64,000 bases of DNA from Chloranthus sessilifolius (Eukaryota > Streptophyta > Magnoliopsida > Chloranthales > Chloranthaceae). Where the stretch lies: NCBI GenBank assembly GCA_021018995.1, contig CM037590.1, positions 84,724,097 to 84,788,096 of the forward strand, written 5' to 3'. Shown in pieces: positions 9,623 to 20,749 of this stretch. The position numbers and the translations under genes were made by a program. Every line of letters begins with the position of its first letter. Position 1 is the stretch's first letter. The notes under the pieces were generated by a model. It was not told the DNA's origin, did no database searches, and saw nothing but the letters and a program-made list of their open reading frames with translations.

Positions 9623-11279
9623 TGGCCTCCCATTTGGTAGATTGACCACAGCCCTCCTCAGAGCCAAGTTTGACATTGATGACCAGGAGCCATTTGAAGT
9701 CATAGCTCCTCACAATTTTGGGAAAAAGGCTTGGACTACAAGCCAAGCCATGCTGAAAAGACTGAGAGAGAAAGGAGAACTGCACTGTGGCATAATGAAC
9801 GTGCCCTCAGCTCCCTTAGAACCGGGGCCACAGATCCTGAGGTGACCAGCTCTTTAGCTGCACCAATTCTTGAAGCAGCTCTGCCAGACCCTGTGGTGAC
9901 CAGCTCTTTAGCTGCACCCATTTTTGAAGAAACTATCCTTCCCATGGTGACCAGCTCTTCAGCTGCACCAATTCTTGAGGAAGTTGGCCTTTTACCCTCC
10001 TCCCCTAGTCCAGCCCCTGCCACTTCACCTATCCCAGCTGTCCCATCTCCCATACCCTCTATTATCCCAATTATAGATTCCCCCTCTACACCAACCACTC
10101 CAACCATACTCACACCACCAATTTCTCCCACCAATGCCCATGTTTTGGCAGCAGACTTTATTGCCCAATCTCCCTGCACTCCTTTGCTCCAAAGCCCCTC
10201 AAATTCACCTGCTCATTCAGCCCACACACCTGAAGTATCCCATACACCTGAACCTGAGCCTTTCACTACAGAGGCTTATTCCTCATTAATGGGATCTATT
10301 TTTGAAACCGTGGGGCTTGAATCTATCCCTATACCTGACCCTCATCATTTCACTCACTTACCTACTTCTCCCTTTACAGCCATCTCACCCATTGCACCAC
10401 CACCATCCACTTCAGTTGTACCAGTCCCTGCTATGCACACCTCTCCCCCACCTACATCTATTAACCAAATACTTGCCTACCTCCAATCCATCCAAGCCCA
10501 ACTACAACTCAACACAGAAAACCAGTCTGTGACCAATGACCTTCTCCAAACCTTAGCCTCCACATCCCACACAACCACCATTACCCCTGTACCTACTGTT
10601 GATGCCCAGCTACCCAAACTGAACCAGAGGTAGTATTGGTTGATCTGCCCACCCCCACCACTACTACCCATGCTACCCAAACTGAATCTGAAGTACCTCT
10701 GGTTGAGTCCCCTTCACCACTCCTCACTTTCTCTGAGCAAGCCACTCAGACCGACCCTGAACTCCTCCTTATGGACACTTCTTCTCCCACTCCCACAGCT
10801 GGGATACCTTTGGTCCCCTACCATTCCATTCCCCTTCCCAGATTTGCCACCCTCTAAAGAGCCATGGAAGAAACTCCATATATCTGCAGAGATGTTCTAA
10901 AGGGGTTAGCTGATTTACAAGCCTACATTAGAACCCCTTATGAAAACCAGATTCAAAAATTAGAGTTATTTATGAAATTTGAGAGATAGCAAATGAAGGG
11001 CTTGCTGTGGGCAAACCTTTCAGATGGTTCGGAGTGAGCAGCACAAGGTGACCATGTTGCAAGCACAGCTTGACTAGGAAAAACTGAAGACCACTAGACT
11101 TGCAAGTACATTGGCCTCACCAAAAAGATCAAATAAGAGGAATACACTGAGCTGCAAAATACAATCCAGGAGAAAGCTAAATCAAGTTCAGACTCCAATA
11201 CTGATTCTAGTTCGACTGACAAAGGACTCAGGAGCCCATTGAACCAACTTATGATACAGATTTTGACCCCAGTTATTAA
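9623..11279 (+). pseudogene. Extra ORF, C-terminal half, copy in unit 1
   Basis: It starts with PFGRLTTALLRAKFDIDDQEP and GKKAWTTSQAM, the end of the globular domain. A frame change follows, then a Pro/Thr/Ser-rich linker with three copies of VTSSLAAPILE (DNA unit about 53 bp, near 9841-9970). Next come PYHSIPLPRFATL and a helical segment, MEETPYICRDVLKGLADLQAYIRTPY, probably coiled coil. A mutated Ser/Asp-rich tail ends at TAA 11277-11279. Stops at 10631, 10856 and 10987 break it. It could not be made as one protein. Confidence 0.7.
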
Positions 11280-12099
11280 AGCACTTTGTACTTATCTGTG
11301 TTATGAGTTTGTAATATAAATTCTGGTTTTTCTTGTGAAATTACTGTGCATTTCTGTCTGTCCTCTTGTCATTATGATTTTTTTTCTTGCTTATGTCTCT
11401 TCTTTGCTTTGGACCAGTGTCCACCCTGCTCCCCTTTGGTTTGGGGGTGTGACAGAAATGTCAATAATCAATAATTGAGTTAACATCAGTACAGCTTATG
11501 ATCAGTGGAATTTTTGAAAATGAAGTAATTTCGCACCTGCTGTTTTGAAAAAAATGAAGAAGCTAAAAACTTTTTGAAATTAATTTCTAGTGTAATTCTA
11601 ATAATTTCATGAAGTGAATGTCAGGAAATTTCCAAAAGAAAATTGATGTTTTAGTAAACCTAAAAAGAGGGAAAACAGTGATGATACACCTCAGGAATTT
11701 GATAAAAAACCACACCCAATGAAGTTTGGGCCTGAAATGTATTCTTTGGAGGTACGAATTAGAAATTTTTTCTGCTTTTGGGACTGATTGAACCTGCTTA
11801 CTTGCACTAGAAGTTACACATATCCAAATTGGAATAATTTGACAGCACTCGTGATATTAAAGACATGATGTAAGGCCTCCTTTTAGACAGTTTGAACCTT
11901 ATAAAGCCCCACCTTTTGAAACGGCCCTTGATACACACCATTTGAGCTTTACAAATCTAAGATTTCTTTGAAACCTCATCTAATAACCTCATCAACTTCA
12001 TTTAGCCTAACCCTCACTCTGAGAAGACAGAAGATAAAGGGAAGGAAGCTGAAGAAAGGAGAATTGAGTAACAGTTTGACAACAAAAGAAGAATAAAAA
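11280..12099 (+). other. Long 3' noncoding region in unit 1
   Basis: About 0.8 kb without a supported gene. It contains GGTTTGGGGGTGTG at 11438-11451, identical to the polypurine tract plus LTR start at the true 3' end. AT-rich sequence with AAAATTGATGTTTTAG and CACACCCAATGAAG follows. The stretch is repeated nearly unchanged in units 2 and 3. Confidence 0.6.
11438..11451 (+). other. Internal polypurine-tract-like motif, unit 1
   Basis: GGTTTGGGGGTGTG is identical over 14 bases to the polypurine tract and first two LTR bases at 18071-18084. The copies in units 2 and 3 are at 13929-13942 and 16460-16473. It might prime extra plus-strand synthesis, or mark an older 3' end. Confidence 0.5.
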
Positions 12100-13770
12100 T
12101 TGAACGCAATGATGTATCAGCAGAAGAAATTAGCTGGCCTCCCATTTGGTAGATTGATCACAGCCCTCCTCAGAGCCAAGTTTGACATTGATGACCAGGA
12201 GCCATTTGAAGTCATAGCTCCTCACAATTTTGGGAAAAAGGCTTGGACTACAAGCCAAGCCATCTTTGAAAAAGGCGAGAGAGAAAGGTGAACTGCACAC
12301 TGCATTTGTTAATGAACGTGCCCTGGCTCCCTTAGAACCGGTTTAGCAGATCACAGGGTGACCCGGCTCTTTATGCACCAATTCTTGAAGCAGCTCTGCC
12401 CGGACCACATGGTGACCGGCTCTTTATTGCACCCATTTTGAAGAAACTATCCTTCTCATGGTGACCAGCTCTTCAGCTGCACCAATTCTTGAGGAAGTTG
12501 GCCTTTTACCCTCCTCCCCTAGTCTAGCCCCTGCCACTTCACCTATCCCAGCTGTCCCATCTCCCATACCCTCTATTTTCCCAATTATAGATTCCCCTCT
12601 ACCAACCACTCCAACCATACTCCACCACCAATTTCTCCCACCAATGCCCATGTTTTGGCTGCAGACTTTATTGCCCAATCTCCTGCACTCCTTTGCTCCA
12701 AAGCCCTCAAATTCACACTGCTCATTCATTACACAGAAGTATCCTTACCTACAGAGGCTTATTCCTCATTAATGGGATCTATTTTTGAAACCGTGGGGCT
12801 TGAATCTATCCCTATACCTGACCCTCATCATTTCACTCACTTACCTACTTCTCCCTTTACAGCCATCTCACCCATTGCACCACCACCATCCACTTCAGTT
12901 GTACCAGTCCCTGCAATGCACACCTCTCCCCCACCTACATCTATTAACCAAATACTTGCCTACCTCCAATCCATCCAAGCCCAACTACAACTCAACACAA
13001 AAAACCAGTCTGTGACCAATGACCTTCTCCAAACCTTAGCCTCCACATCCCACACAACCACCATTACCCCTGTACCTACTGTTGATGCCCAGCTACCCAA
13101 ACTGAACCAGAGGTAGTATTGGTTGATCTGCCCACCCCCACCACTACTACCCATGCTACCCAAACTGAATCTGAAGTACCTCTGGTTGAGTCCCCTTCAC
13201 CACTCCTCACTTTCTCTGAGCAACCCACTCAGACCGACCCTGAAGTCCTCCTTATGGACACTTCTTCTCCCACTCCCACAGCTGGGATACCTTTGGTCCC
13301 CTACCATTCCATTCCCCTTCCCAGATTTGCCACCCTCCAAAGAGCCATGGAAGAAAATCTATATATCTGTAGAGATGTTCTAAAGGGGTTAGCTGATTTA
13401 CAAGCCTACATTAGAACCCCTTATGAAAACCAGATTCAGAAATTGGAGTTATTTATGAAATTTGAGAGAGAGCAAATGAAGGGCTTGCTGTGGGCAAACC
13501 TTTCAGATGGTTCGGAGTGAGCAGCACAAGGTGACCATGTTGCAAGCACAGCTTGACCAGGAAAAACTGAAGACCACTAGACTTGGCAAGTACATTGGCC
13601 TCACCAAAAAGATCAAATAAGAGGAATACACTGAGCAGCAAAATACAATCCAGGAGAAAGCTAAATCAAGTTCAGACTCCAATACTGATCCTAGTTCTGA
13701 CTCTGACAGTGACTCTAGTTCTGAGCCCATTGAACCAACTTATGATACAGATTTTGACCCCAGTTATTAA
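12100..13770 (+). pseudogene. Extra ORF, C-terminal half, copy in unit 2
   Basis: The first residues (NAMMYQQKK) come from the noncoding end of unit 1 and are fused by the tandem joint to LAGLPFGRLITALLRAKFDI, so the open frame at 12100 is a product of the repeat. The Pro-rich linker is frame-shifted several times. From 13119 a 133-residue open piece (MVDLPTPTTTTHATQTESE) runs through the helical DVLKGLADLQAYIRTPYENQ to a TGA at 13518-13520. After this stop, in another frame, comes a Ser/Asp-rich tail of the SDSNTDPSSDSDSDSSSE type ending DFDPSY at TAA 13768-13770. This tail is better preserved than in unit 1. Confidence 0.7.
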
Positions 13771-14625
13771 AGCACTTTGTACTTATCTGTGTTATGAGTT
13801 TGTAATATAAATTCTGGTTTTTATTGTGAAATTACTGTGCATTTCTATCTGTCCTCTTGTCATCATGATTTTTTTTCTTGCTTATGTCTCTTCTTTGCTT
13901 TGGACCAGTGTGCACCCTGCTCCCCTTGGGTTTGGGGGTGTGACAGAAATGTCAATAATCAATAATTGAGTTAACATCAGTACAGCTTATGATCAGTGGA
14001 ATTTTTGAAAATGAAGTAATTTCGCACTTGCTGTTTTGAAAAAAATGAAGAAGCTAAAAACTTTTTGAAATTAATTTCTAGTGTAATTCTAATACTTTCA
14101 TGAAGTGAATGTCAGGAAATTTCCAAAAGAAAATTGATGTTTTAGTAAACCTAAAAAGAGGGAAAACAGTGATGATACACCTCAGGAATTTGATAAAAAA
14201 CCACACCCAATGAGGTTTGGGCCTGAAATGTATTCTTTGGAGGTACGAATTGGAAATTTTTTCTGCTTTTGGGACTGATTGAACCTGCTTACTTGCACTA
14301 GAAGTTACACATATCCAAATTGAAATAATTTGACAGCACTCGTGATATTAAAGACATGATGTAGGGCCTCCTTTTAGACAGTTTGAACCTTATAAAGCCC
14401 CACCTTTTGAAACGGCCCTTGATACACACCATTTGAGCTTTACAAATCTAAGATTTCTTTGAAACCTCATCTAATAACCTCATCAACTTCATTTAGCCTA
14501 ACCCTCACTCTGAGAAGCCAGAAGATAAAGGGAAGGAAGCTGAAGAAAGGAGAATTGAGTAACAGTTTGACAACAAAAGAAGAATAAAAATTGAAGGCAA
14601 TGATGTATCAGCAGAAGAAATTAGC
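12135..14625 (+). repeat. Tandem 2.5-kb unit 2 of element 3
   Basis: Second direct repeat, period 2491 to unit 3. It carries more small deletions than units 1 and 3 in the Pro-rich part (12290-12450 and 12595-12740), so the three units are distinguishable. This argues against a simple assembly duplication. Confidence 0.92.
13929..13942 (+). other. Internal polypurine-tract-like motif, unit 2
   Basis: GGTTTGGGGGTGTG, same as in units 1 and 3. It is followed by ACAGAAATGTCAATAATC in all three units. Confidence 0.5.
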
Positions 14626-16302
14626 TGGCCTCCCATTTGGTAGATTGATCACGGCCCTCCTCAGAGCCAAGTTTGACATTGATGACCAGGAGCCATTTGA
14701 AGTCATAGCTCCTCACAATTTTGGGAAAAAGGCTTGGACTACAAGCCAAGCCATGCTGAAAAGACTGAGAGAGAAAGGTGAACCTGCACCTGCACCTGCA
14801 GCTGTTAATGAACGTGCCCCTGCAGCTCCCTTAGAACCAGTTTTGCCAGATCCTGAGGTGAGGTGACCAGCTCTTTAGCTGCACCAATTCTTGAAGCAGC
14901 TATGCCAGACCCGGTGGTGACCAGCTCTTTAGCTGCACTCATTTTTGAAGAAACTATCCTTCCCATGGTGACCAGCTCTTCAGCTGCACCAATTCTTGAG
15001 GAAGTTGGCCTTTTACCCTCCTCCCCTAGTCTAGCCCCTGCCACTTCACCTATCCCAGCTGTCCCATCTCCCATACCCTCTATTATCCCAATTATAGATT
15101 CCCCCTCTACACCAACCACTCCAACCATACTCACACCACCAATTTCTCCCACCAATGCCCATGTTTTGGCTGCAGACTTTATTGCCCAATCTCCCTGCAC
15201 TCCTTTGCTCCAAAGCCCCTCAAATTCACCTGCTCATTCAGCCCACACACCTGAAGTATCCCATACACCTGAACCTGAGCCTTTCACTACAGAGGCTTAT
15301 TCCTCATTAATGGATCTATTTTGAAACCGTGGGGCTTGAATCTATCCCTATACCTGACCCTCATCATTTCACTCACTTACCTACTTCTCCCTTTACAGCC
15401 ATCTCACCCATTGCACCACCACCATCCACTTCAGTTGTACCAGTCCCTGCAATGCACACCTCTCCCCCACCTACATCTATTAACCAAATACTTGCCTACC
15501 TCCAATCCATCCAAGCCCAACTACAACTCAACATCAGAAAACCAATGACCATGACCTTCTCCAAACCTTAGCCTCCACATCCCACACAACCACCATTACC
15601 CCTGTACCTACTGTTGATGCCCAACTACCCAAACTGAACCAGAGGTAGTATTGGTTGATCTGCCCACCCCCACCACTACTACCCATGCTACCCAAACTGA
15701 ATCTGAAGTACCTCTGGTTGAGTCCCCTTCACCACTCCTCACTTTCTCTGAGCAAGCCACTCAGACCGACCCTGAAGTCCTCCTTATGGACACTTCTTCT
15801 CCCACTCCCACAGCTGGGATACCTTTGGTCCCCTACCATTCCATTCCCCTTCCCAGATTTGCCACCCTCCAAAGAGCCATGGAAGAAAATCCATATATCT
15901 GCAGAGATGTTCTAAAGGGGTTAGCTGATTTACAAGCCTACATTAGAACCCCTTATGAAAACCAGATTCAAAAATTTGAGTTATTTATGAAATTTGAGAG
16001 AGAGCAAATGAAGGGCTTGCTGTGGGCAAACCTTTCAGATGGTTCGGAGTGAGCAGCACAAGGTGACCATGTTGCAAGCACATCTTGACCAGGAAAAACT
16101 GAAGACCACTAGACTTGGCAAGTACATTGGCCTCACCAAAAAGATCAAATAAGAGGAATACACTGAGCTGCAAAATACAATCCAGGAGAAAGCTAAATCA
16201 AGTTCAGACTCCAATACTGATTCTAGTTCTGACTCTGATAGTGACTCCAGTTCTGAGCCCATTGAACTAACTTATGATACAGATTTTGACCCCAGTTATT
16301 AA
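14591..16302 (+). pseudogene. Extra ORF, C-terminal half, copy in unit 3
   Basis: It has the same fused start as unit 2 (MMYQQKKLAGLPFGRL). A 91-residue piece reaches AAPLEPVLPDPEVR. A GAGGTGAGGTGACC duplication then shifts the frame into the Pro-rich repeats (TSSLAAPILE). A deletion near 15313 and changes near 15535 break the linker again. The C-terminal piece (15651-16052) has PYHSIPLPRFATLQRAMEEN and DVLKGLADLQAYIRTPYENQ. The acidic tail ends DFDPSY at 16300-16302. Confidence 0.7.
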
Positions 16303-17150
16303 AGCACTTTGTACTTATCTATGTTATGAGTTTGTAATATAAATTCTGGTTTTTCTTGTGAAATTACTGTGCATTTCTGTCTGTCCTCTTGTCATCATAA
16401 TTTTTTTTCTTGCTTATGTCTCTTCTTTGCTTTGGACCAACAGCACCCCCTCTCCCTTTGGTTTGGGGGTGTGACAGAAATGTCAATAATCAATAATTGA
16501 GTTAACATCAGTACAACTTATGATCAGTGGAATTTTTGAAAATGAAGTAATTTCGCACCTGCTGCTTTGAAAAAAAAAGAAGCTAAAACTTTTTGAAATT
16601 AATTTCTAGTGTAATTCTAATACTTTCATGAAGTGAATGTCAGGAAATTTCCAAAAGAAAATTGATGTTTTAGTAAACCTAAAAAGAGGGAGAACAGTGA
16701 TGATACACCTCAGGAATTTGATAAAAAACCACACCCAATGAGGTTTGGGCCTGAAATGTATTCTTTGGAGGTATGAATTGGAAATTTTTTCTGCTTTTGG
16801 GACTGATTGAACCTGCTTACTTGCACCAGAAGTTATACATATCCATATTGAAATAATTTGACAGCACTCGTGATATTAAAGACATGATGTAAGGCCTCCT
16901 TTTAGACAGTTTGAACCTTATAAAGCCCCACCTTTTGAAACGGCCCTTGATACACACCATTTGAGCTTTACAAATCTAAGATTTCTTTGAAACCTCATCT
17001 AATAACCTCATCAACTTCATTTAGCCTAACCCTCACTCTGAGAAGACAGAAGATAAAGGGAGGGAAGCTGAAGAAAGGAGAATTGAGTAACAGTTTGAGA
17101 ACAAAAGAAGAATAAAAATTGAAGGCAATGATGTATCAGCAGAAGAAATG
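14626..17150 (+). repeat. Tandem 2.5-kb unit 3 of element 3
   Basis: Third direct repeat, ending at 17140-17150 (CAGAAGAAATG). There the sequence leaves the repeat and continues as TGTGGCATTCCAG, the native downstream sequence also seen in element 7 (44288 on the minus strand). This unit therefore keeps the original 3' junction, and unit 1 keeps the original 5' junction. Confidence 0.92.
16460..16473 (+). other. Internal polypurine-tract-like motif, unit 3
   Basis: GGTTTGGGGGTGTG again, about 1.6 kb upstream of the true polypurine tract at 18070. Element 7 keeps GGTTTGGGGGTATG at the same relative place (minus strand, near 44961), so the motif is old in the family. Confidence 0.5.
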
Positions 17151-18069
17151 TGGCATTCCAGTCACTGCTAATTTGAAAAAATAAAAAATAAAAAATAAAA
17201 AAAATTAGGAAAAACAAAAAGAGAGAAGGCATTTCATTGGAAGTTTGAAAAAGAAAGAGAAAAAGATGGCCACTTTGGCTCTGGAAATTCAAAGAAGAAG
17301 ATGAAAATATGCTGAATTAAAGAAGGTTTGTGTATCACCTCCTTACCTTGACTGACTTCTCAATTTTGAACACCATTCCGCCCCTCTATTCTTGAGAAAT
17401 TTCACCCATAAGCCACATTACAACCCCAGTAAAGTCCTTACTGATCAATGATGGATTGAGCTGTCACATGGAGATAAGAATTTGTGTAATCTATGGTGGA
17501 AAGAGCAGTGAATTCCGAACTAAAAGCAATGCCTATGCCCATACTTACAGTCCTATTTGAGGGCTGTAACTGCTCTTGAGCCGTGTGAAATAGTACAACC
17601 CTCTTACTTGCATGTTGAGTGAAAATCCTGGTGAGAATTGGGTTTGAAATCAACTCATTGGGGTAACATCAAAGCTGGATTCCTAAATAGAAGGCAAGCT
17701 GTTCATTAATTTTTCTTCTAAATAACCTTTGACATAAATTGACTGAGTGGTAACAAGAATTACAACAGAATTTTAGTTTTGAACTGATGCTTTTCTTGAA
17801 AATCTTCTTACAACATAACTGATGCAGGTGTGAATAAACAGATTGGATGAAAGTTCGCTGTAACAGAACTGCAGTGATCTTAACTGAATCATTGAAGAAG
17901 TTTGTGGGTACCTTCACTGAAAACCCTCAGGAGACTTCACTCCTCCACTAGGGATCACCTAGGGGTTTAAAAGGCTTGTTGCAAATGCTAAATGCAACTG
18001 TGCTCCCTACAAAAGTGGCTGTTTACTTTAGTTTTTATTTTTGTCTTTGCTCAGGGACTAGAAAAGCTT
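17151..18069 (+). other. 3' noncoding region before the polypurine tract (element 3)
   Basis: No gene is supported. The stretch has an A-rich patch with AAATAAAAAAT repeats (17165-17225), then about 0.8 kb of mixed sequence that also exists in element 7 (43412-44290, minus strand). Only short frames lie on either strand, and none resembles a known domain. Together with the part after 16302, the untranslated 3' region of this family is about 1.7 kb. Confidence 0.6.
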
Positions 18070-18082
18070 AGGTTTGGGGGTG
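18070..18082 (+). other. Polypurine tract of element 3
   Basis: AGGTTTGGGGGTG directly precedes the 3' LTR (TGTTGAGAACTGG). This is the expected priming site for plus-strand DNA. Element 7 has the equivalent with GGAGG instead of GGGGG. Confidence 0.75.
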
Positions 18083-18813
18083 TGTTGAGAACTGGAAAAT
18101 ACCATTTTTCACCCCTCAACCTGAGTATTGATAGACCTTTGAGAGAACCAAATAAGTGTTCTAAGTGCTTGTGTTTCAGCTAACAATAAAGACAGGCTTA
18201 ACCATAAAAGTAGCTTAAAAGTGCCAAAAAGATGATAATCCATGTCGATCCAAAGGAAGAAAGAGAAGGGACAACCTCACTAGCTGTTAAAAGGTCTGAA
18301 CTGAAAAGGCAAAGACCTGGTCTCAACCCAGAAAAGAAGTATGGAGCAATTCGAAGAAAAAAAGATCTGAGTACTTTTCGCAAAGAACCTGAACTGTTCG
18401 AAAAGAACCTGAACTCTGCGAAAAGAACTAAAAACTCCAGGCTTAGCTTTCGAAGAGCACCTGAACTCTCCGAAGAGATGATTGACCTTTGCGAAAAGAA
18501 GAAAACTCCATTCGAACAGAACCAGAACATTGCGAAAAGAGCTTCAGGAGTTACAACACCTTGCGAAAAGTCCCCTAAACTATGCGAAAAGGTATTCTGG
18601 AGATTCCCAGCTTTTGCAAGGGCAATTCAGTAATCTTTTTCACGTGTCCCAAGGCAGTTAAAAATCTAGGGACATTCCAGAGGATTCTAAGCATGAAGCG
18701 AAGGCATATTCCACCCCATGTGAGCACCCAGAGATGAAATAACTTGGCGGGAACTTCTAGAAACTCTAACAAACTTTCAAAATGCATAACAGAATTGATG
18801 CTTTTGTCACCTG

Positions 18814-18926
18814 ATTGGCTGAACCAGATCGAGTAATTCTGATTGGCCAGAACAGATCTGGATCCTTGTGCTCGAATGCCATTGGTCGATACAGATCTGA
18901 GCACTTTTGATTGGTTGATACACATC
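18814..18926 (+). promoter_or_regulatory. Four CCAAT-box modules ATTGG-N6-CAGATC
   Basis: Starts are at 18814, 18842, 18881 and 18910; the last has CACATC in place of CAGATC. The array ends 21 bp before the TATA box. The same four modules are in the 5' LTR (near 4696-4808) and in both LTRs of element 7. ATTGG is the reverse of the CCAAT box bound by NF-Y in plants; the CAGATC half is unassigned. Confidence 0.65.
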
Positions 18927-18946
18927 TGAGTTGGACTTAGGGAAAA

Positions 18947-18956
18947 CTATAAATAG
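18947..18956 (+). promoter_or_regulatory. TATA box of the 3' LTR of element 3
   Basis: CTATAAATAG, identical to the other family alpha LTRs. In a 3' LTR it would drive transcription outward into the leader of element 2. Confidence 0.75.
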
Positions 18957-19390
18957 ACGAACCATTTGCCCAATTTGGGCATCCAGATTTTGAGTATCAT
19001 TCATATTCCCCCATTTCCAAACCAGATAGTTTGTCTAAAATCCCTATAATAGCCTCACTTTTACTTGCAATTGAGAGCTGTGAGATACTTCTGTAATTCA
19101 AAAGAGAGTTGTATTCAAGACTACAAATCTGCATGCTTAAGTCAGGCTCTCAGAATTGTAATGGTGAATTTGAAAAGGTTGCTGTAAACCGTACATTCTC
19201 AATTGGACTCATGCTAAGGGTTCCCTCTAATCTCCTTATTGCATTAGACTCCTTTAGATTTACTGTTTTTCATGCAATTTCCCTTGATTCATTAATCCTG
19301 TGAGAATTAGTGTTTGTAACCTAATCTCTCACGACATTTGTAGTGATGCTTCTTGTTCCAAACTAAGGCTTTAGATTAAAGACTATTGGA

Positions 19391-19420
19391 TGGTCTGTGG
19401 CCATTAAAGTGGACAGACCA
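19391..19420 (+). other. Conserved 30-nt RNA hairpin (element 3, 3' LTR)
   Basis: TGGTCTGT and ACAGACCA arms, GG bulge, CCA/TGG inner stem and TTAAAG loop, identical to the 5' LTR copy. Confidence 0.7.
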
Positions 19421-19946
19421 AAGCCATAAGCCTAAGTCTAATCCTTGAGTTAGATTTATTTCTCTTACATCTGTGCTTGTAGCTAGATGAAAATTGAATC
19501 ATTTCTCTATTGATCGGCAGTCATTCTCATTGTGTTTCAAGGACCAAATCAAAGTTAGATATTACTTCTCAATTTTTTATAAGTTTACCTCAAAATTCCC
19601 CCAACTCGGATCTAAATCATTTAGTTTAACTATTACTTTTATCATTTAGTTAATGTGACAAATTCAACCTCCCATCTTATGTGCTTTCTAGATAGGATAA
19701 GAGGTCAGATCTGGTAGCTCAGATCTGGAGGTTTATCTTGCATTTTAAACAAATTCTTTGTGGACGATCTTTTACTCACTTACATTTAAAACTTGCTACA
19801 ATTTGCCCTGATCTTGCAGGCTAATTCACTTCTCTCTGTGCTGATATTTCTTTACTCTTTTTAATGTTCTTGATTCATTATAACTTAGCAGTTGCAAACC
19901 TGTTTTCAAAACACAAATAAATCAAGCACACTTTGAAGCATCAACA

Positions 19947-19951
19947 GAGCT
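19947..19951. repeat. Target site duplication GAGCT, right flank of element 3
   Basis: Matches 3956-3960 exactly. Sequence after it resumes the leader of element 2. Confidence 0.9.
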
Positions 19952-20081
19952 TCCCCTTGAACTAGGCCTTTTTTTATTTTTCCTAACATTTATTGCTGTT
20001 TTTTATCTTATTTTTGCTATTTTTTTAACTCACCCGTCTAATTAAGTCATTTTTCTCACCCCTACTTTTCTGTCATTTACA

Positions 20082-20260
20082 TGCCTTAGCCGATTGGCGG
20101 GCCTACATGCACATTGTCTCTTAATTTCCTTACTTTCTCGTCATTTCAGTGCCTTAGCTAATTGGCGGGCCTACTTGTGCATTGTCTTTCAATTCTTTTA
20201 ATTTTTCGTCGTTTAAAGTGCCTTAGCCGATTGGCGGGCCTACTTGAGCACTCATATTCC
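20082..20260 (+). repeat. Tandem repeat, 68-69 bp unit, 2.6 copies
   Basis: Units begin TGCCTTAGCCGATTGGCGGG at 20082, 20150 (TGCCTTAGCTAATTGG) and 20219. Each continues with CCTAC and a T/C-rich tail. The third is cut short near 20260. Confidence 0.85.
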
Positions 20261-20749
20261 GCCAGTGGGCACCGGCCCGTAGTGGCGGCACGGGATAATC
20301 ACCCCCAGTCTTTGAACTAAAGAAAACTTCCAAAAAAAATAGCTTTGAAAAAAAATTAAAATTGAACCAAGTTAGGGAGCTTAATTAATTTGTTTTGCGG
20401 GTTAAATTTTCAAAGGGGTTTAGATTAGGTAAACACATAAACACCCGGGTCTTAGTATGGCGGCAGCCCTTGGTGGTGATGATCTAGAAAAGTCCTAGCC
20501 CACCTAGTATCTTAGAAGGCGCTTACGCCGGAGGTATATCGAGTGGGTTCCCATTCCAAAGCTTAAAACCCTTGGGGAGCGCGCTAGCGAGTTATACCGG
20601 ACTCAAACCTTTTAGGTGCGGTGAGGAGTGAATCGATCACTAAAGAATAGATCAATTCCCGGAAGCCTAGCTTCCACAAAAACAAAAAAAAAAGACTCAT
20701 TTTGGGTGTTGGTGGCTGCTGTCATCAAGTATGGAGCTTGAGTTTTTGG

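Larger units (their letters stand above)
9623..12134 (+). repeat. Tandem 2.5-kb unit 1 of element 3
   Basis: The first of three direct repeats (period 2512). Each runs from TGGCCTCCCATTTGG, inside the extra ORF, through its Pro-rich and coiled-coil parts, the 3' noncoding region and on to ATCAGCAGAAGAAATTAG. The joint between units links a downstream AGCAGAAGAAAT to an upstream GCAGAAATTAG. Element 7 has both sites once, so the repeat arose in the lineage of element 3. Confidence 0.92.
3961..19946 (+). mobile_element. Element 3: internally rearranged Athila-like element, family alpha
   Basis: Two LTRs of the TGTTGAGAACTGG family bound this element, with matching GAGCT flanks. Compared with element 7 of the same family, it lacks the end of its 5' LTR, the primer site, gag, protease and integrase core. 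Its 3' region is expanded to three tandem units (9623-17150). It is therefore non-autonomous. Because it has proper LTR ends and target duplications, at least the original insertion was a real transposition; I cannot tell whether the rearrangements came before or after it. It is inserted in the leader of element 2 just after the primer site. Confidence 0.9.
18083..19946 (+). repeat. 3' LTR of element 3 (1864 bp)
   Basis: It runs from TGTTGAGAACTGG to GCATCAACA, with TGTTG/CAACA inverted ends, and is followed by the GAGCT duplication. It matches the 5' LTR closely by eye, with scattered single-base differences. U3 holds the TTCGAAAAG/TGCGAAAAG array (about 18345-18596), a CACGTG G-box (18641-18646) and four ATTGG-N6-CAGATC modules (18814-18926). 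The TATA box is at 18947 and the hairpin at 19391-19420. Confidence 0.92.

Noticed and set aside
9736-10179. Minus-strand Gly/Val/Ala-rich open frames across the Pro-rich linkers
   Set aside because: They are complements of the Pro/Thr/Ser coding repeats and decay with them in the three units.
20082-20260. CRISPR-like or clustered repeat array
   Set aside because: Only 2.6 direct units of 68-69 bp without unique spacers; typical Tat/Ogre leader repeat.
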